Numbered from the stretch's first letter, positions 15,612 through 25,125 are shown. The stretch: 52,547 nt of DNA from Thermincola carboxydiphila (GCA_016841725.1 JAENYP010000019.1:1-52547), one strand, 5' to 3'. A program made the numbers and translations. Notes: generated by a model not told the origin, from the sequence alone.

Positions 15612-16982
15612 TTATATTTCTTCCCATTCCCGGTTCTTTTCTCTGGAATAAGCCCTGTAGGTATCAGAAACCCTGTCCTGAAAGTACACGTAATCATAGG
15701 CTTTTTTATCCATACCAAGCTCATATTCCGCATATGCTTCCTCCCTGCATTCATGGCAGCCGTTAAAGGGTATACTGAGTGCAAGTATGTTTTGCGGCGC
15801 ACCATGATAATGATATGCCTGGGAAACTATAGAGAGATATCCTCCGCATTCCGGGCACAGCCTGAGTCTTTCGGTCTGCTGTTCATTAATCCCGTCAGTA
15901 TCATAGAAGATTGATTTTTGTCTGCTGAAAAAGTCGTTTTTAGCCCTCAGGGCTCCCAAATCAATAGTATTCCTCCGGTCCCACAGCGCCCTGACCTCAT
16001 GGACCAGCTCCATAATCAGGGTCATCTTTTCATCACTCATCTTATGCATTCCGGGCCTGTATTCGGGTTCCACAACATTGCTGTAATCCATTCCGGCCAT
16101 TGCCAGGATAATTCCTGTATTCAGGTAAGGAAGCGCTGTTTCAATAGCATAGCCTCCTTCCAGAACTGCCAGATCAGGCCTGAGTTTTTCGTTCAGTCTG
16201 GCATAGCCCTGGGTGGTAACCTTCATGTTTGCCAGGGGGTCGGTAAAGTGGTTATCCTGACCCGCAGAATTTATCACCAGCTCAGGCTTGAATTCTTCCA
16301 GCACAGGAAGGATAAGGTTGTCAAGGATATAATGGATACCTTCATCAGTTGTGCCTACAGGCATAGGTACATTCAGGTTCCTGCCAAAAGCGGCGGGTCC
16401 TCCCGTCTCATTGGTAAAGCCGGTGCCCGGGAAGAGGGTGCGCCCGTCCTGATGAAAAGAAATGAAGAGCACCTCAGGGTCATGGTAAAAGATGTCCTGG
16501 GTCCCATCACCGTGATGCACATCTGTATCGATTATGGCAATCTTTTTCAGGCCATATTGCTTTCTCAGGTAATCTACCATTATTGCTTCATTATTTATAT
16601 TACAGAACCCCCTGTTACCGTGCACAACCCTCATGGCATGATGTCCCGGGGGTCTGATCATGGCAAAGCCGTTCCTGATCTCTCCTGCCATCAGGGCATC
16701 AGCCAGGGTCAGAGCGCCCCCAGCTGAAATCAGATGTGCTTCAGTTACCTGGTCCCTGACTCCGGGAACACAGATATGTGTCCTGGCAATGTCTTTGCAT
16801 GATGCCATGCGCGGCTTGTACTCCCTAATCCGGGGCAGGTCCATGATTCCTTCTTCAAATATCTGGTCTCTGGTATATAAAAGCCTTTCCTCACGTTCCG
16901 GGTGGGTCGGCGTAATCCGCCAGTCAAAAGCCGGAAAAAAGACCAGCCCGGTCTGCCCGCTCTTTTTGCAGTTCCTGTTCAT
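15612..16982 (-). CDS. Histone deacetylase-like metalloamidase with Cys-rich C-terminus
   Basis: The 456-aa protein has the class II HDAC/acetoin-utilisation (AcuC) fold: MIRPPGHHAM with the two active-site histidines, IIDTDVHHGDGTQDIF with metal ligands, ISFHQDGRTLFPGTG, and LEGGYAIET. Such enzymes deacetylate lysine, polyamines or small amides using zinc. The last 100 residues hold LCPECGG and GCHEC about 30 residues apart, a zinc-ribbon-like extension not in the standard domain. It starts (ATG 16982) 4 bases after the hydantoinase-like gene. Its location between mutS and mutL is unusual; the substrate is unknown. Confidence 0.85.
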   Translation of the reverse strand: MNRNCKKSGQTGLVFFPAFDWRITPTHPEREERLLYTRDQIFEEGIMDLPRIREYKPRMASCKDIARTHICVPGVRDQVTEAHLISAGGALTLADALMAGEIRNGFAMIRPPGHHAMRVVHGNRGFCNINNEAIMVDYLRKQYGLKKIAIIDTDVHHGDGTQDIFYHDPEVLFISFHQDGRTLFPGTGFTNETGGPAAFGRNLNVPMPVGTTDEGIHYILDNLILPVLEEFKPELVINSAGQDNHFTDPLANMKVTTQGYARLNEKLRPDLAVLEGGYAIETALPYLNTGIILAMAGMDYSNVVEPEYRPGMHKMSDEKMTLIMELVHEVRALWDRRNTIDLGALRAKNDFFSRQKSIFYDTDGINEQQTERLRLCPECGGYLSIVSQAYHYHGAPQNILALSIPFNGCHECREEAYAEYELGMDKKAYDYVYFQDRVSDTYRAYSREKNREWEEI

Positions 16983-16986
16983 GTTT

Positions 16987-18657
16987 TCACTGCTCCTGTC
17001 CCAGGTAAAATAAAATATCTCTCGGAGTCTGGACTGAAATGTCAAATATTTTCCCTGTTGTTGTCCAGTTGCGTACCATGTTAAAGACCTCGCTGTGAAC
17101 TACCTCCAGTTCTTTAACATATTCCTTCACTCCAAGCCGTTCAGCCCTGGCAAAAAGAGCATCCTTGGCCAGTTTGAGGGCATCGGCCTCGGTAAAGGGC
17201 TGACCCTGGGCTAATTTCCCCGAGTATCCGTCCTCAACAAGAGTATAAGTTCCCTGTTCAGTATCAATCCGGACATTTGCAGTTACGGTTGGCTGGGCAG
17301 CCGCTGCTCCCAGCGCATTGGCAACCTCGGCATGTTCAGGAATAATGGCATTACAGTTCATCAAGGCAGCAACTGTGGGAATAAGTCCTTTGGCAGCCCC
17401 GCCAACCCCAACCACATTATTGGGACGTATTTTGGTCCTCTGTTTGAACTCCCAGATTCTGTAGGCGGGTTCCTGTTCCCAGTTTATAAACATTTGCTCA
17501 ATGGCATTAACAATAATTCGCGCTGCCTCTGAAATTATTTCAGCCGCTAATTCCTCAGGGTTTTTTTCTGCCTCAGCCGCAGTTTTATTAATGATGTGAA
17601 CTGCTCTGGAGAAATCGCCGACACCGGTCTTGTTTAAAAACCTCAGGGCATCAGAAGGGGTAAGCCCTTCTCCTCCCATACAGTATGCCGGGCCTTGTCT
17701 CTGAGGAAGTATTTGCACCTTCCCCTTTTTGACCACAACTGTGCTGTCACCTCCAACGGGTACAGACCGGACGGCAAATGACGTGATATTTGTCAGGTAA
17801 TCCTCCACTACAGCCCCTTTTGAGGCCAGCAGCGGTTTACCTGACAATATCAGGGCCAGATCAGTGGTTGTCCCGCCAATGTCTGCCACCACAGAGGTCT
17901 GGCCTTTGGGTGAAAGTGACATCGCCCCAAGAGCGCTGGCGGCGGGTCCCGAAAAAATGGTTTCCACCGGCATTCTAAGTGAGGAATCAGGCGGCAGAGT
18001 CCCTCCATCTGCTTTTAAAATAAAAACAGGGGCCGCAATGTTTCGCTGTTTCAGGGAATTTTTGACTGCATCCAAAAATCCGGCAAAGACACTCTTGGTG
18101 GCAGCAGTCAGCATCGTGGTCGCGATCCTTCTGGGATAATTGAGCCGGCCAGATATCAAATGCCCCATCTCAATGTTCAGGTCACTGTCCAGCAATCCCT
18201 TGATCAGAATTTCGTGACTCTGGTTACGGTTGGAAAACTTACCGACCACAGCTGCTGTACTGTAGCCCTGTGCTTTAATATCCTGACCTGCCCTGACAAC
18301 CTCTTCCCTGTCTATCGGCGCAATTTCCCTGCCCCTGAAATCAATGGCACCGGAAATGATGTGTGTCAGGGTGTGAAAACGGTACTCGCTGTGGCTGAGC
18401 CCCGGACCGGGGGAGAGTATCAGGGCCACCGGCGGGGTTTTCTTTTCGGCAATTACATTGGTCACCAGGGTGGTACTTATCACAATCCTGTTGACCAATG
18501 AAACATCCATGTCAAGGGTAACAGCATCAAGGGCAGCAATCAGGCTATCCAGCAGGTTTTCATGCCTGGTTACGGTTTTATGTTTGGCAATGATCTGACT
18601 TCCGTCGGTAAGCACCGCATCAGTATAGGTCCCTCCAACATCGATTCCAATAAACAA
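16987..18657 (-). CDS. Hydantoinase/oxoprolinase A family protein
   Basis: The 556-aa protein has the N-methylhydantoinase A/acetone carboxylase beta-type actin-like ATPase fold: GIDVGGTYTDAVL (phosphate 1), VADIGGTTTDLALI (phosphate 2), FSGPAASALGA and VGVGGAAKGLIP (adenosine site). These proteins hydrolyse ATP to activate a cyclic amide or carbonyl, usually with a HyuB partner. No hyuB gene is present; a deacetylase-like hydrolase gene follows 4 bases downstream and may act on the product (inference). The TTG start at 18657 is supported by AAGGTGA five bases upstream. It lies about 60 bases downstream of mutS. Confidence 0.85.
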   Translation of the reverse strand: MFIGIDVGGTYTDAVLTDGSQIIAKHKTVTRHENLLDSLIAALDAVTLDMDVSLVNRIVISTTLVTNVIAEKKTPPVALILSPGPGLSHSEYRFHTLTHIISGAIDFRGREIAPIDREEVVRAGQDIKAQGYSTAAVVGKFSNRNQSHEILIKGLLDSDLNIEMGHLISGRLNYPRRIATTMLTAATKSVFAGFLDAVKNSLKQRNIAAPVFILKADGGTLPPDSSLRMPVETIFSGPAASALGAMSLSPKGQTSVVADIGGTTTDLALILSGKPLLASKGAVVEDYLTNITSFAVRSVPVGGDSTVVVKKGKVQILPQRQGPAYCMGGEGLTPSDALRFLNKTGVGDFSRAVHIINKTAAEAEKNPEELAAEIISEAARIIVNAIEQMFINWEQEPAYRIWEFKQRTKIRPNNVVGVGGAAKGLIPTVAALMNCNAIIPEHAEVANALGAAAAQPTVTANVRIDTEQGTYTLVEDGYSGKLAQGQPFTEADALKLAKDALFARAERLGVKEYVKELEVVHSEVFNMVRNWTTTGKIFDISVQTPRDILFYLGQEQ

Positions 18658-18718
18658 GGTATCACCTTCACTTTTTTGTAGATAACAATTCTTATTAAGA
18701 AGCCTGTTAATTTAAATA

Positions 18719-21358
18719 CTATTCTTCTCTTATTTTCAGGTGAAGTTTGTAAAGCAGGTTAAGCGCATCAATAGGGGTCAGGTTAAGAATATCCAATTTT
18801 TTAATTTCCTCGATAACAGGGTTAATGTTTTCGGTTTCACCGAAAATGCTCAACTGCCGGCGCGCATCATCCCGGGCATGTTTTTTTCTCCCGGCGGCCG
18901 CCTCCCGCTGTCCTTTAGCCAGGTCTTCAGTGGTTTCCAGGGTGGCCAGAATTTCCCTGGCCCTGGTAAGCACCTCACCGGGAAGGCCAGCCAGCCTGGC
19001 TACCTGAATGCCATAACTCCGGTCTGCTCCTCCCGGGACTATTTTTCTGAGGAATATTATATCTTCACCCTTTTCCCTTACAGCTATGCTGTGGTTTTGC
19101 ACACCGGGAAAGATTTCGGCAAGTTCGGTAAGCTCGTGATAGTGAGTGGCAAACAGGGTCTTGGCCCCAATTTTACCGGTGTCCAGGATATATTCGGCCA
19201 CTGCCCAGGCAATGCTCAAGCCGTCAAAGGTACTGGTGCCGCGGCCTATTTCATCAAGGATTACCAGGCTCTTAGAGGTGGCATTATTCAAAATATTGGC
19301 CACCTCATTCATTTCCACCATAAAGGTGGACTGTCCTGTGGCCAGGTCATCAGAAGCCCCTACCCTGGTGAATATCCGGTCAACAATACCGATTTGGGCA
19401 TATTCGGCAGGGACAAACAAACCTGTCTGGGCCATCAGGCAAATCAGGGCAACCTGCCGCATATATGTACTCTTTCCCGCCATATTGGGCCCTGTAATGA
19501 TGTCGAGGCGGTAGCCTGACCCGTCCAGATAAGTATCATTGGGGACAAAAGGCTCATCTGAGAGCATCTTTTCCACAACAGGGTGTCTGCCCTCTTTTAT
19601 TTCCAGCACATCACTGTCTTTGACCACCGGCTTGGTATAATTGTTTCTGACGGCTGCTTCCGCGTGTGACCGGTATACATCAAGCACTGCAATCAGGGAG
19701 GCGCATTTCTGAATCCGCGGGACTTCCCTGTTTACTTTTTCACGTATCTCGCAGAACAGGTCATACTCCAGCTGGGTTACCCTGTCCTCAGCGCCCATAA
19801 TGAGGTTCTCGTATTCCTTTAACTGTGGCGTAATATAACGCTCAGCATTGGCCAGAGTCTGTTTCCTGGTATATTCATCAGGCACCATGGCCAGGTTTGA
19901 CCTGGTGACTTCAATATAATACCCAAATACCTTGTTAAACCCTACTTTCAGGGACTTTATCCCTGTGCGTTCCTTTTCCTGGGCTTCAAGGGAGGCTATC
20001 CACTGTTTCCCTTCCCGGGAAGCGGTCCTCAGCTTGTCAACATCAGGACTAAAGCCTGTTTTAATAATATTTCCGTCTCTTACCGAAAGAGGCGGTTCCT
20101 CATGAATGGAGTCCGTGATAAGGCTGACGACATCATCCATGCAGTCAAGCGTTTCCTGGATTTGCACCAGTCCGGGAGAATATGAGTCCCGGAGCAGATG
20201 ATACACCTGTGGCATAACCTCCAGGGAACACTTCAGGGCTATCAAATCCCTGGCATTGGCAGAACCGTAAGCAATCCTTCCCGCAAGCCGCTCCAGGTCA
20301 TAAACCCTGTCAAGCAGCTTCCTGAGGTCACTCCTGATGATTGCATCGGCAGCCAGTTCTTCAACTGCATCAAGGCGTTCTGAGATGGCAGCAATATCAA
20401 GGAGGGGCTGTTCCAGCCATAGCTTCAGAAGCCTGGCCCCCATTGCGGTAACAGTATGGTCTACAACCCACAAAAGCGACCCTTTTTTCTGGCCATCCCT
20501 GATGGTCTGGGTCAGCTCCAGGTTTCTGCGGGTGGCATTGTCCAGGAGCATATAAAAGTCGGTGGTATATGGCAATATCTTGTTAATATGTGTCAGGGCC
20601 TTTTTCTGGGTTTCCTTCAGAAAGGCCAGAACACCTCCGGCAGCTCTAATCCCAAGTTGGATTCCTTCACAGCCAAACCCTTCCAGGGAACATGTCCCGA
20701 AATGCTCCAGTAAAGCGTTATAGGAGGCACCGGAGGAAAATGATTTCCGCATAAAATAATTTATCGACAGGCCTTTGAAGGTGGACAATTTGACCTGGAA
20801 TTCCCTGTTTTCTTTTAATTCATCGGGAAGGATGCATTCAACCGGTTTCAGGCGGGAAATTTCGTCAAGGAGCCGGGTCAGCGCCATTGGTCCTGTAATT
20901 TCAGTCATAGCGAAATATCCTGTAGAAACCTCTGCAACTGCCACGCCAAATCCCAGGTCATCCCTGACAATACCTATCAGAAAATTATACCTGGTTTCAT
21001 CCAGCATACTGCTTTCGGTAACCGTACCGGGAGTAATAATACGGGTGACTTCCCGTTTCACAATCCCTTTAGCGGTCCGGGGGTCTTCCACCTGTTCACA
21101 GATAGCTACTCTGAAGCCTTTGTCAATAAGGCGGGCAATATATGATTCAGCGGCATGATAAGGCACGCCGCACATGGGGGTTTTTTGTCCGCTGCCGCTA
21201 TCGCGTGCGGTCAGCGTGATTTCCAGGGCTTTTGAGGCTACCTCAGCATCATTGAAAAACATCTCATAGAAGTCTCCCAGTCTGAAAAAAAGGATTGTAT
21301 CCGGATGCTGTTCTTTTATAGTAAGATACTGCTTCATCATTGGAGTGAGTTCTGTCAA
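18719..21358 (-). CDS. mutS: DNA mismatch repair protein MutS
   Basis: The 879-aa MutS starts with the mismatch-recognition domain (MKQYLTIKEQHPDTILFFRLGDFYEMF, containing the conserved Phe-x-Glu element) and ends with the ABC ATPase: Walker A GPNMAGKSTYMRQ, signature DDLATGQSTFMVEM, Walker B LVILDEIGRGTSTFDG and the switch ATHYHEL. It recognises mismatches and recruits MutL. The start is TTG at 21358, behind GGGAGGG. Length and domain order are standard. It is followed by two metabolic genes before mutL. Confidence 0.98.
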   Translation of the reverse strand: MTELTPMMKQYLTIKEQHPDTILFFRLGDFYEMFFNDAEVASKALEITLTARDSGSGQKTPMCGVPYHAAESYIARLIDKGFRVAICEQVEDPRTAKGIVKREVTRIITPGTVTESSMLDETRYNFLIGIVRDDLGFGVAVAEVSTGYFAMTEITGPMALTRLLDEISRLKPVECILPDELKENREFQVKLSTFKGLSINYFMRKSFSSGASYNALLEHFGTCSLEGFGCEGIQLGIRAAGGVLAFLKETQKKALTHINKILPYTTDFYMLLDNATRRNLELTQTIRDGQKKGSLLWVVDHTVTAMGARLLKLWLEQPLLDIAAISERLDAVEELAADAIIRSDLRKLLDRVYDLERLAGRIAYGSANARDLIALKCSLEVMPQVYHLLRDSYSPGLVQIQETLDCMDDVVSLITDSIHEEPPLSVRDGNIIKTGFSPDVDKLRTASREGKQWIASLEAQEKERTGIKSLKVGFNKVFGYYIEVTRSNLAMVPDEYTRKQTLANAERYITPQLKEYENLIMGAEDRVTQLEYDLFCEIREKVNREVPRIQKCASLIAVLDVYRSHAEAAVRNNYTKPVVKDSDVLEIKEGRHPVVEKMLSDEPFVPNDTYLDGSGYRLDIITGPNMAGKSTYMRQVALICLMAQTGLFVPAEYAQIGIVDRIFTRVGASDDLATGQSTFMVEMNEVANILNNATSKSLVILDEIGRGTSTFDGLSIAWAVAEYILDTGKIGAKTLFATHYHELTELAEIFPGVQNHSIAVREKGEDIIFLRKIVPGGADRSYGIQVARLAGLPGEVLTRAREILATLETTEDLAKGQREAAAGRKKHARDDARRQLSIFGETENINPVIEEIKKLDILNLTPIDALNLLYKLHLKIREE

Positions 21359-21440
21359 GAGTGTCCCTCCCTAGTATTAATGCCCTGTCCATATAATAAT
21401 ACCATAATCTGGCCTTGAACAAAAGTTTGTTAAAGTAAAG

Positions 21441-21465
21441 AGAGTGCCTCTTTTCGAGACACTCC
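21441..21465 (-). terminator. Hairpin between ricA-like gene and mutS
   Basis: GAGTG-x-CTC (21442-21450) pairs with GAG-x-CACTC (21456-21464). On the minus strand a T-rich stretch follows. It could attenuate read-through from the miaB-ricA unit into mutS. Confidence 0.6.
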
Positions 21466-21503
21466 CCTGATTTTTTCCCATAATTCAATAAATTAATGAA
21501 GTT

Positions 21504-21905
21504 TTAGCTGCAGCTGCATCCCGAACCACAGGAAGGTCCGCATTCATCTGACCCGCAGTCACAGCCCCCCTGGTCTCCGGAAAGAGCTTTGGTAATAATA
21601 AGGTTTACACTCCTGAGGAGATTCTCAAAATTCTGGGAAGCCTCGATATAAGCCTTAATAGCGGGATTGCCATTCATTGTGATTTCCATTTCAGAAACAT
21701 TCTTTTTATCCTCATCACTAAGTTCCTGCCCGCTCATCTGCTTTTTGTAAATGTCTTCCTGAACCTTTTGAAATTTACCGATAATCTTGACTGCCTCCAG
21801 GTCCTTATTCATGTCTGCTTCTCTGATCTTCATAATCTCGAGTTCGGCGCTGCCGGCAATAAGTTCGGCTAATTCATTGGCCTTTTCCATAATCGCTGCT
21901 GACAT
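21504..21905 (-). CDS. RicA/YmcA-like YlbF-family protein with Cys-rich tail
   Basis: The 133-aa helical protein of the YlbF/YmcA (RicA/RicF) family has the core from KANELAELIAGSAELEIMKI to IKAYIEASQNFENLLRSVN. In B. subtilis RicA, RicF and YaaT form an Fe-S-containing complex that supports RNA processing, biofilm formation and sporulation. Gene order miaB-here-mutS equals B. subtilis ymcB-ymcA-(cotE)-mutS, so orthology to ymcA is likely. The last 20 residues carry seven cysteines in CDCG/CGPSCGSGCSC spacing, suggesting a metal-cluster tail. The start ATG at 21905 follows GGAGGTGA. Confidence 0.85.
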   Translation of the reverse strand: MSAAIMEKANELAELIAGSAELEIMKIREADMNKDLEAVKIIGKFQKVQEDIYKKQMSGQELSDEDKKNVSEMEITMNGNPAIKAYIEASQNFENLLRSVNLIITKALSGDQGGCDCGSDECGPSCGSGCSCS

Positions 21906-21959
21906 CTGACTCACCTCCAATTCATAGTATCTTCGACAATAGAATATAAAAACCTTTTT

Positions 21960-23312
21960 TTAAATAAGTTCACCATCAAGATGCCAAGTCCCGGATTCGG
22001 TTATTCTGACCTGCAGTAACCGCCCTGTCATTTCAGGAGTTCCCCCGAAAAGCACCAGTTTATTTGTCCTGGTACGGCCTTCCATCAGGGCCGCGTTGCC
22101 GCTGTTAACACCTTCAACGAGTATTTCATGGGTTTTGCCCAGCTGGGCCAGGTTGTTTTCCTGGCTGATACTGTTCTGCAGGGTAATAAGCTTTTGAATC
22201 CGTTCCTTTTTAACCTGGTCATGTACCTGGCCGGTCATTTCAGCTGCCGGAGTCCCGGAACGCTTGTTGTAAACAAAGGTAAAGGCCGCATCAAACCTGA
22301 CCTGTTGCAGCAGGTCAAGGGTTTCCCTGAAGTCATCATCTGTTTCACCCGGGAATCCTACGATCAGGTCTGTAGTGATACTGGCTTGAGGTATTTTATT
22401 TCTTATTTTATTTACCAGGTTCAGATATGATTCCTTGGTATATCCCCTGTTCATTTCCTTCAGAACATTATTGCCACCGGCCTGTACCGGCAGGTGGAAG
22501 TGTTCACAAACCTTCTCAGTCGAGGCAATTACATCTATCAGCCTGTCATTGAAATCCCTGGGATGGGAGGTCATGTATCTGATCCTTGCCAGGCCATCAA
22601 TCTTGTCCAGTTCCTGAAGCAGGTCGGCAAATTCAGTTTTGGGTTCCAGGTCTTTTCCATAGGAATTAACATTCTGTCCCAGGAGCATTACCTCTTTAAA
22701 GCCTTCACTAACGAGTCCCGCAACCTCTCCGATGACGTCAGCAGGCAGACGGCTTCGTTCCCTCCCGCGCACATAAGGGACGATACAATAAGTACAGTAA
22801 TTATTGCAGCCATACATAATGGTCACATAAGCCCTGATGCCTTCGGTCCGCTTTGAGGGCAGGTTCTCGACTATATTCCCCTCAGTTTCCCAGATATCTA
22901 TAACTGCCTGGCGTTCTTCCTTTATTTTGCCAACCAGTTCCGGCAGCCGGTGCACATTATGGGTTCCAAAAACCAGTTCCACATGAGGAGCGCGTCTCCT
23001 GACCTTTGCTGCCATTTCAGACTGCTGTGTCATACAGCCACAGATGCCGATAATCAGGTCCGGGTTTTCACTCTTCAGGGCCTTCAGTTCCCCAATTCTG
23101 CCCCAAACCTTGTTCTCGGCGGTTTCCCTGACACAGCAGGTATTGAGAAGAATGATGTCTGCCTTGTTTAATTCACCCGTTGGCTGATACCCCATCTCCT
23201 GGAGCATGCCGGCAAGGATTTCCGAATCCCGTTCATTCATCTGGCAGCCGAAAGTCATCAAAGTGTAGTGAAGCCGCTTCTTTACTGCGTTTGTTGCGTC
23301 CTGTTCATTCAT
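21960..23312 (-). CDS. miaB: tRNA-2-methylthio-N6-dimethylallyladenosine synthase MiaB
   Basis: The 450-aa methylthiotransferase has an N-terminal UPF0004 domain (TFGCQMNERDSEILAGML, then LLNTCCVRETAE and GICGCMTQ, binding the auxiliary [4Fe-4S] cluster), a radical SAM core (YGCNNYCTYCIVPYVRGRERSR) and a C-terminal TRAM domain. It adds the methylthio group at C2 of i6A37, after MiaA. The start ATG at 23312 is preceded by GGAGG. It opens the minus-strand block that contains ricA, mutS, mutL, miaA and hfq. Confidence 0.97.
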   Translation of the reverse strand: MNEQDATNAVKKRLHYTLMTFGCQMNERDSEILAGMLQEMGYQPTGELNKADIILLNTCCVRETAENKVWGRIGELKALKSENPDLIIGICGCMTQQSEMAAKVRRRAPHVELVFGTHNVHRLPELVGKIKEERQAVIDIWETEGNIVENLPSKRTEGIRAYVTIMYGCNNYCTYCIVPYVRGRERSRLPADVIGEVAGLVSEGFKEVMLLGQNVNSYGKDLEPKTEFADLLQELDKIDGLARIRYMTSHPRDFNDRLIDVIASTEKVCEHFHLPVQAGGNNVLKEMNRGYTKESYLNLVNKIRNKIPQASITTDLIVGFPGETDDDFRETLDLLQQVRFDAAFTFVYNKRSGTPAAEMTGQVHDQVKKERIQKLITLQNSISQENNLAQLGKTHEILVEGVNSGNAALMEGRTRTNKLVLFGGTPEMTGRLLQVRITESGTWHLDGELI

Positions 23313-23385
23313 CTTAATTCCTCCGTGGAAAATCTTTTCTTATTATAACACAATGGAGGAAAATATAGCAAAATTTATTCTTTAA

Positions 23386-23415
23386 ATAAAAAACCGCTGC
23401 AAATGCGGTTTTTTT
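23386..23415. terminator. Intrinsic terminator
   Basis: AAAACCGC (23390-23397) pairs with GCGGTTTT (23405-23412), with A and T runs on both sides. It lies upstream of miaB and probably ends whatever minus-strand gene once stood at 23.4-23.6 kb. Confidence 0.8.
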
Positions 23416-23466
23416 GGGTTGATTATAATAAAAAAACCTCTCAAAGAGTCGACTTCACAAGTGCTC

Positions 23467-23613
23467 TTAGGTAAAGGCATTTATAATATCTTCAATTTTG
23501 CGTTTCTTTGCTGCATTCATAACTTTTCCAATGAACAATTGTGTTATGTATCATATTATCCCCATATAAAGTTCGGAATCGACCCGCATTGAAATAGTTC
23601 TACCAGAGTACTG
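23467..23613 (-). pseudogene. Possible short gene remnant
   Basis: A continuous 49-codon frame interrupted by one TGA. The part after the stop reads LFIGKVMNAAKKRKIEDI and looks like a genuine basic C-terminal helix ending just before the 23386 terminator. The family is not recognised. I call it a remnant because of the internal stop and the terminator placement. Confidence 0.3.
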
Positions 23614-23648
23614 TTATGGGATTAGTTTTTGGGTGTTATAATTTTTCA

Positions 23649-23858
23649 TTATATAAAATGTGCAATACCAAGATTAGAAACAAGTAATCCTATGTTTGCC
23701 CCGAAAATAGCATGATGAGAGAATTGGCAGTTAGAATTTATCTTTAATTCTTCCAAAGGTTGGGTAAGAAGATTTTTGAGGCCGAAAACTGTAATAACCG
23801 CCGGGATAATTAAATAGCGAAATGAATTAATTATTAGCAGTAGGTAAAAATAAAACAA
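23649..23858 (-). CDS. Possible small membrane protein
   Basis: A 69-aa frame with a TTG start and a weak AAGG upstream. Residues 1-25 are strongly hydrophobic, and a second hydrophobic patch lies at the end. No family is recognised. It could equally be the tail of a decayed membrane protein gene, given the remnant just downstream. The 23.4-24.1 kb stretch otherwise holds only short frames. Confidence 0.3.
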   Translation of the reverse strand: MFYFYLLLIINSFRYLIIPAVITVFGLKNLLTQPLEELKINSNCQFSHHAIFGANIGLLVSNLGIAHFI

Positions 23859-24089
23859 AAAGAACCTTGATAGTGATTTGCAATTAAAAAGGGAACTGTA
23901 AGATTTATGAAATATACGATTAAAAGAGAAACAGGATCCCTATATTTTTAGAACCTTTAATGAAGTAATTGTGGACATGGTTAGCCACATTGCATGGGGT
24001 GGCATAGCGGCATGGTTTATTATCTTTAACTTAAGAAAAACTCAAATATGACTTAAATAAGACTTAAAAAAAGGTGGAAGTATATAATA

Positions 24090-24545
24090 ATGAACACAAT
24101 ACTTAGACTAAAAGAGTTTTACTTGCTTGAAATGTTTCAATTGACAGTATACGAATCTCAGATGGCTTCACTTCAAAATGAATATATTGAGCATGCCTAT
24201 CAACGAATTATCGAATTGGAACGCCATCATGTGGATTATTATAAAGAAACCTTACAGCAACACGGCGAAGAAGTACCTTTTTTTTCTGGTAGCCTGACTG
24301 CTTTGGCTGGGAGGTTTCTCGGTGGACCTATGCTAGACTTAACCACAGCCGAAAACCGCTACAAATTAGGTGTGGCAGTGGAAACTAAAGCAATAGAAAT
24401 GTACAGGGCATTTGTAATAGAAGCGTGGGAGTATCCTGACATTTGTAAAAGGTTATGGAATAACATGATTGATGAAGAGTTTCATCTATTATGGTTTAAA
24501 GATAATCTTAAACATGCTACTTCGTTGGTTCAATCGATACAATAG
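24090..24545 (+). CDS. Ferritin-like domain protein
   Basis: The 151-aa four-helix protein has metal-type carboxylate/histidine motifs on successive helices: LEMFQLTVYESQ, ELERHHVDYYKE, AVETKAIEMYRAF and DEEFHLLWF. The E-ExxH/E-ExxH-like pattern resembles the demethoxyubiquinone hydroxylase/rubrerythrin superfamily. Whether it binds iron or is a structural spore protein cannot be told from sequence. It is AT-rich and starts a three-gene run with two membrane-protein genes (gap of 14 bases to the next). A second, distinct ferritin-like protein is at 34.6 kb. Confidence 0.65.
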   Translation: MNTILRLKEFYLLEMFQLTVYESQMASLQNEYIEHAYQRIIELERHHVDYYKETLQQHGEEVPFFSGSLTALAGRFLGGPMLDLTTAENRYKLGVAVETKAIEMYRAFVIEAWEYPDICKRLWNNMIDEEFHLLWFKDNLKHATSLVQSIQ

Positions 24546-24559
24546 GAGGCAGATTCTGA

Positions 24560-25099
24560 TTGGATAAAGTTAGTAAAGGTTTTTGGGCCGGGCTTGTAAC
24601 TTCCATACCGATAAATGTCTTAAATCTAATCGCCTACTATTCCGATTTTACAACTATGTTGTTTTTAAATTGGGCAGGTATATTTCTATTTGGAAGATTA
24701 ACCAGAAGTGTAGGAGAGCAGATAGTTGGACAGTTGGGGCAAATAATGTTCTGCGGATTTGTGGGAATAGGTTTTAATTACTTTGTATCTTACAAATCGA
24801 GAATGAATTATATTTTCAAAGGCTGGCTTTTTTCAGTGGCAATTTGGGGATCTATCTTTGGGATATCAGTGGCTTTTAGATTCCCCTACCTATCTCGCCT
24901 ACCATTTAAGACAGTATTAACAAACCTTATTTTAACCTCGATTTTTGGCATGATATTACCTGAAATACTTAGATGGTTTACATGTAATCAGAAACAAAAG
25001 AATAGACATCATGTATTCAGGGTTCTTCCATTTTCGGCTAAGAAAATTCAGAAGGAAGAAAAGAAAGTAGGGTTGAAAAAGCCGATTAAACTCAAATGA
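24560..25099 (+). CDS. Membrane protein, four transmembrane segments
   Basis: The 179-aa protein has hydrophobic segments near residues 10-28, 32-47, 58-76 and 85-105, a further segment around 120-135 (VLTNLILTSIFGMILPEIL), and a strongly basic cytoplasmic tail (KKIQKEEKKVGLKKPIKLK). The TTG start at 24560 follows AATAGGAGG. No family is recognised with confidence. It is closely linked to the ferritin-like gene and the next small membrane gene. Codon use is AT-rich like its neighbours. Confidence 0.6.
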   Translation: MDKVSKGFWAGLVTSIPINVLNLIAYYSDFTTMLFLNWAGIFLFGRLTRSVGEQIVGQLGQIMFCGFVGIGFNYFVSYKSRMNYIFKGWLFSVAIWGSIFGISVAFRFPYLSRLPFKTVLTNLILTSIFGMILPEILRWFTCNQKQKNRHHVFRVLPFSAKKIQKEEKKVGLKKPIKLK

Positions 25100-25125
25100 G
25101 GTAAAGCGACAGAATAGGTCAGACC

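Noticed and set aside
15180-19519. Long plus-strand frames opposite mutL, the HDAC-like gene and mutS (up to 269 codons)
   Set aside because: They lie antisense to strongly conserved genes, lack ribosome binding sites and have unnatural composition.
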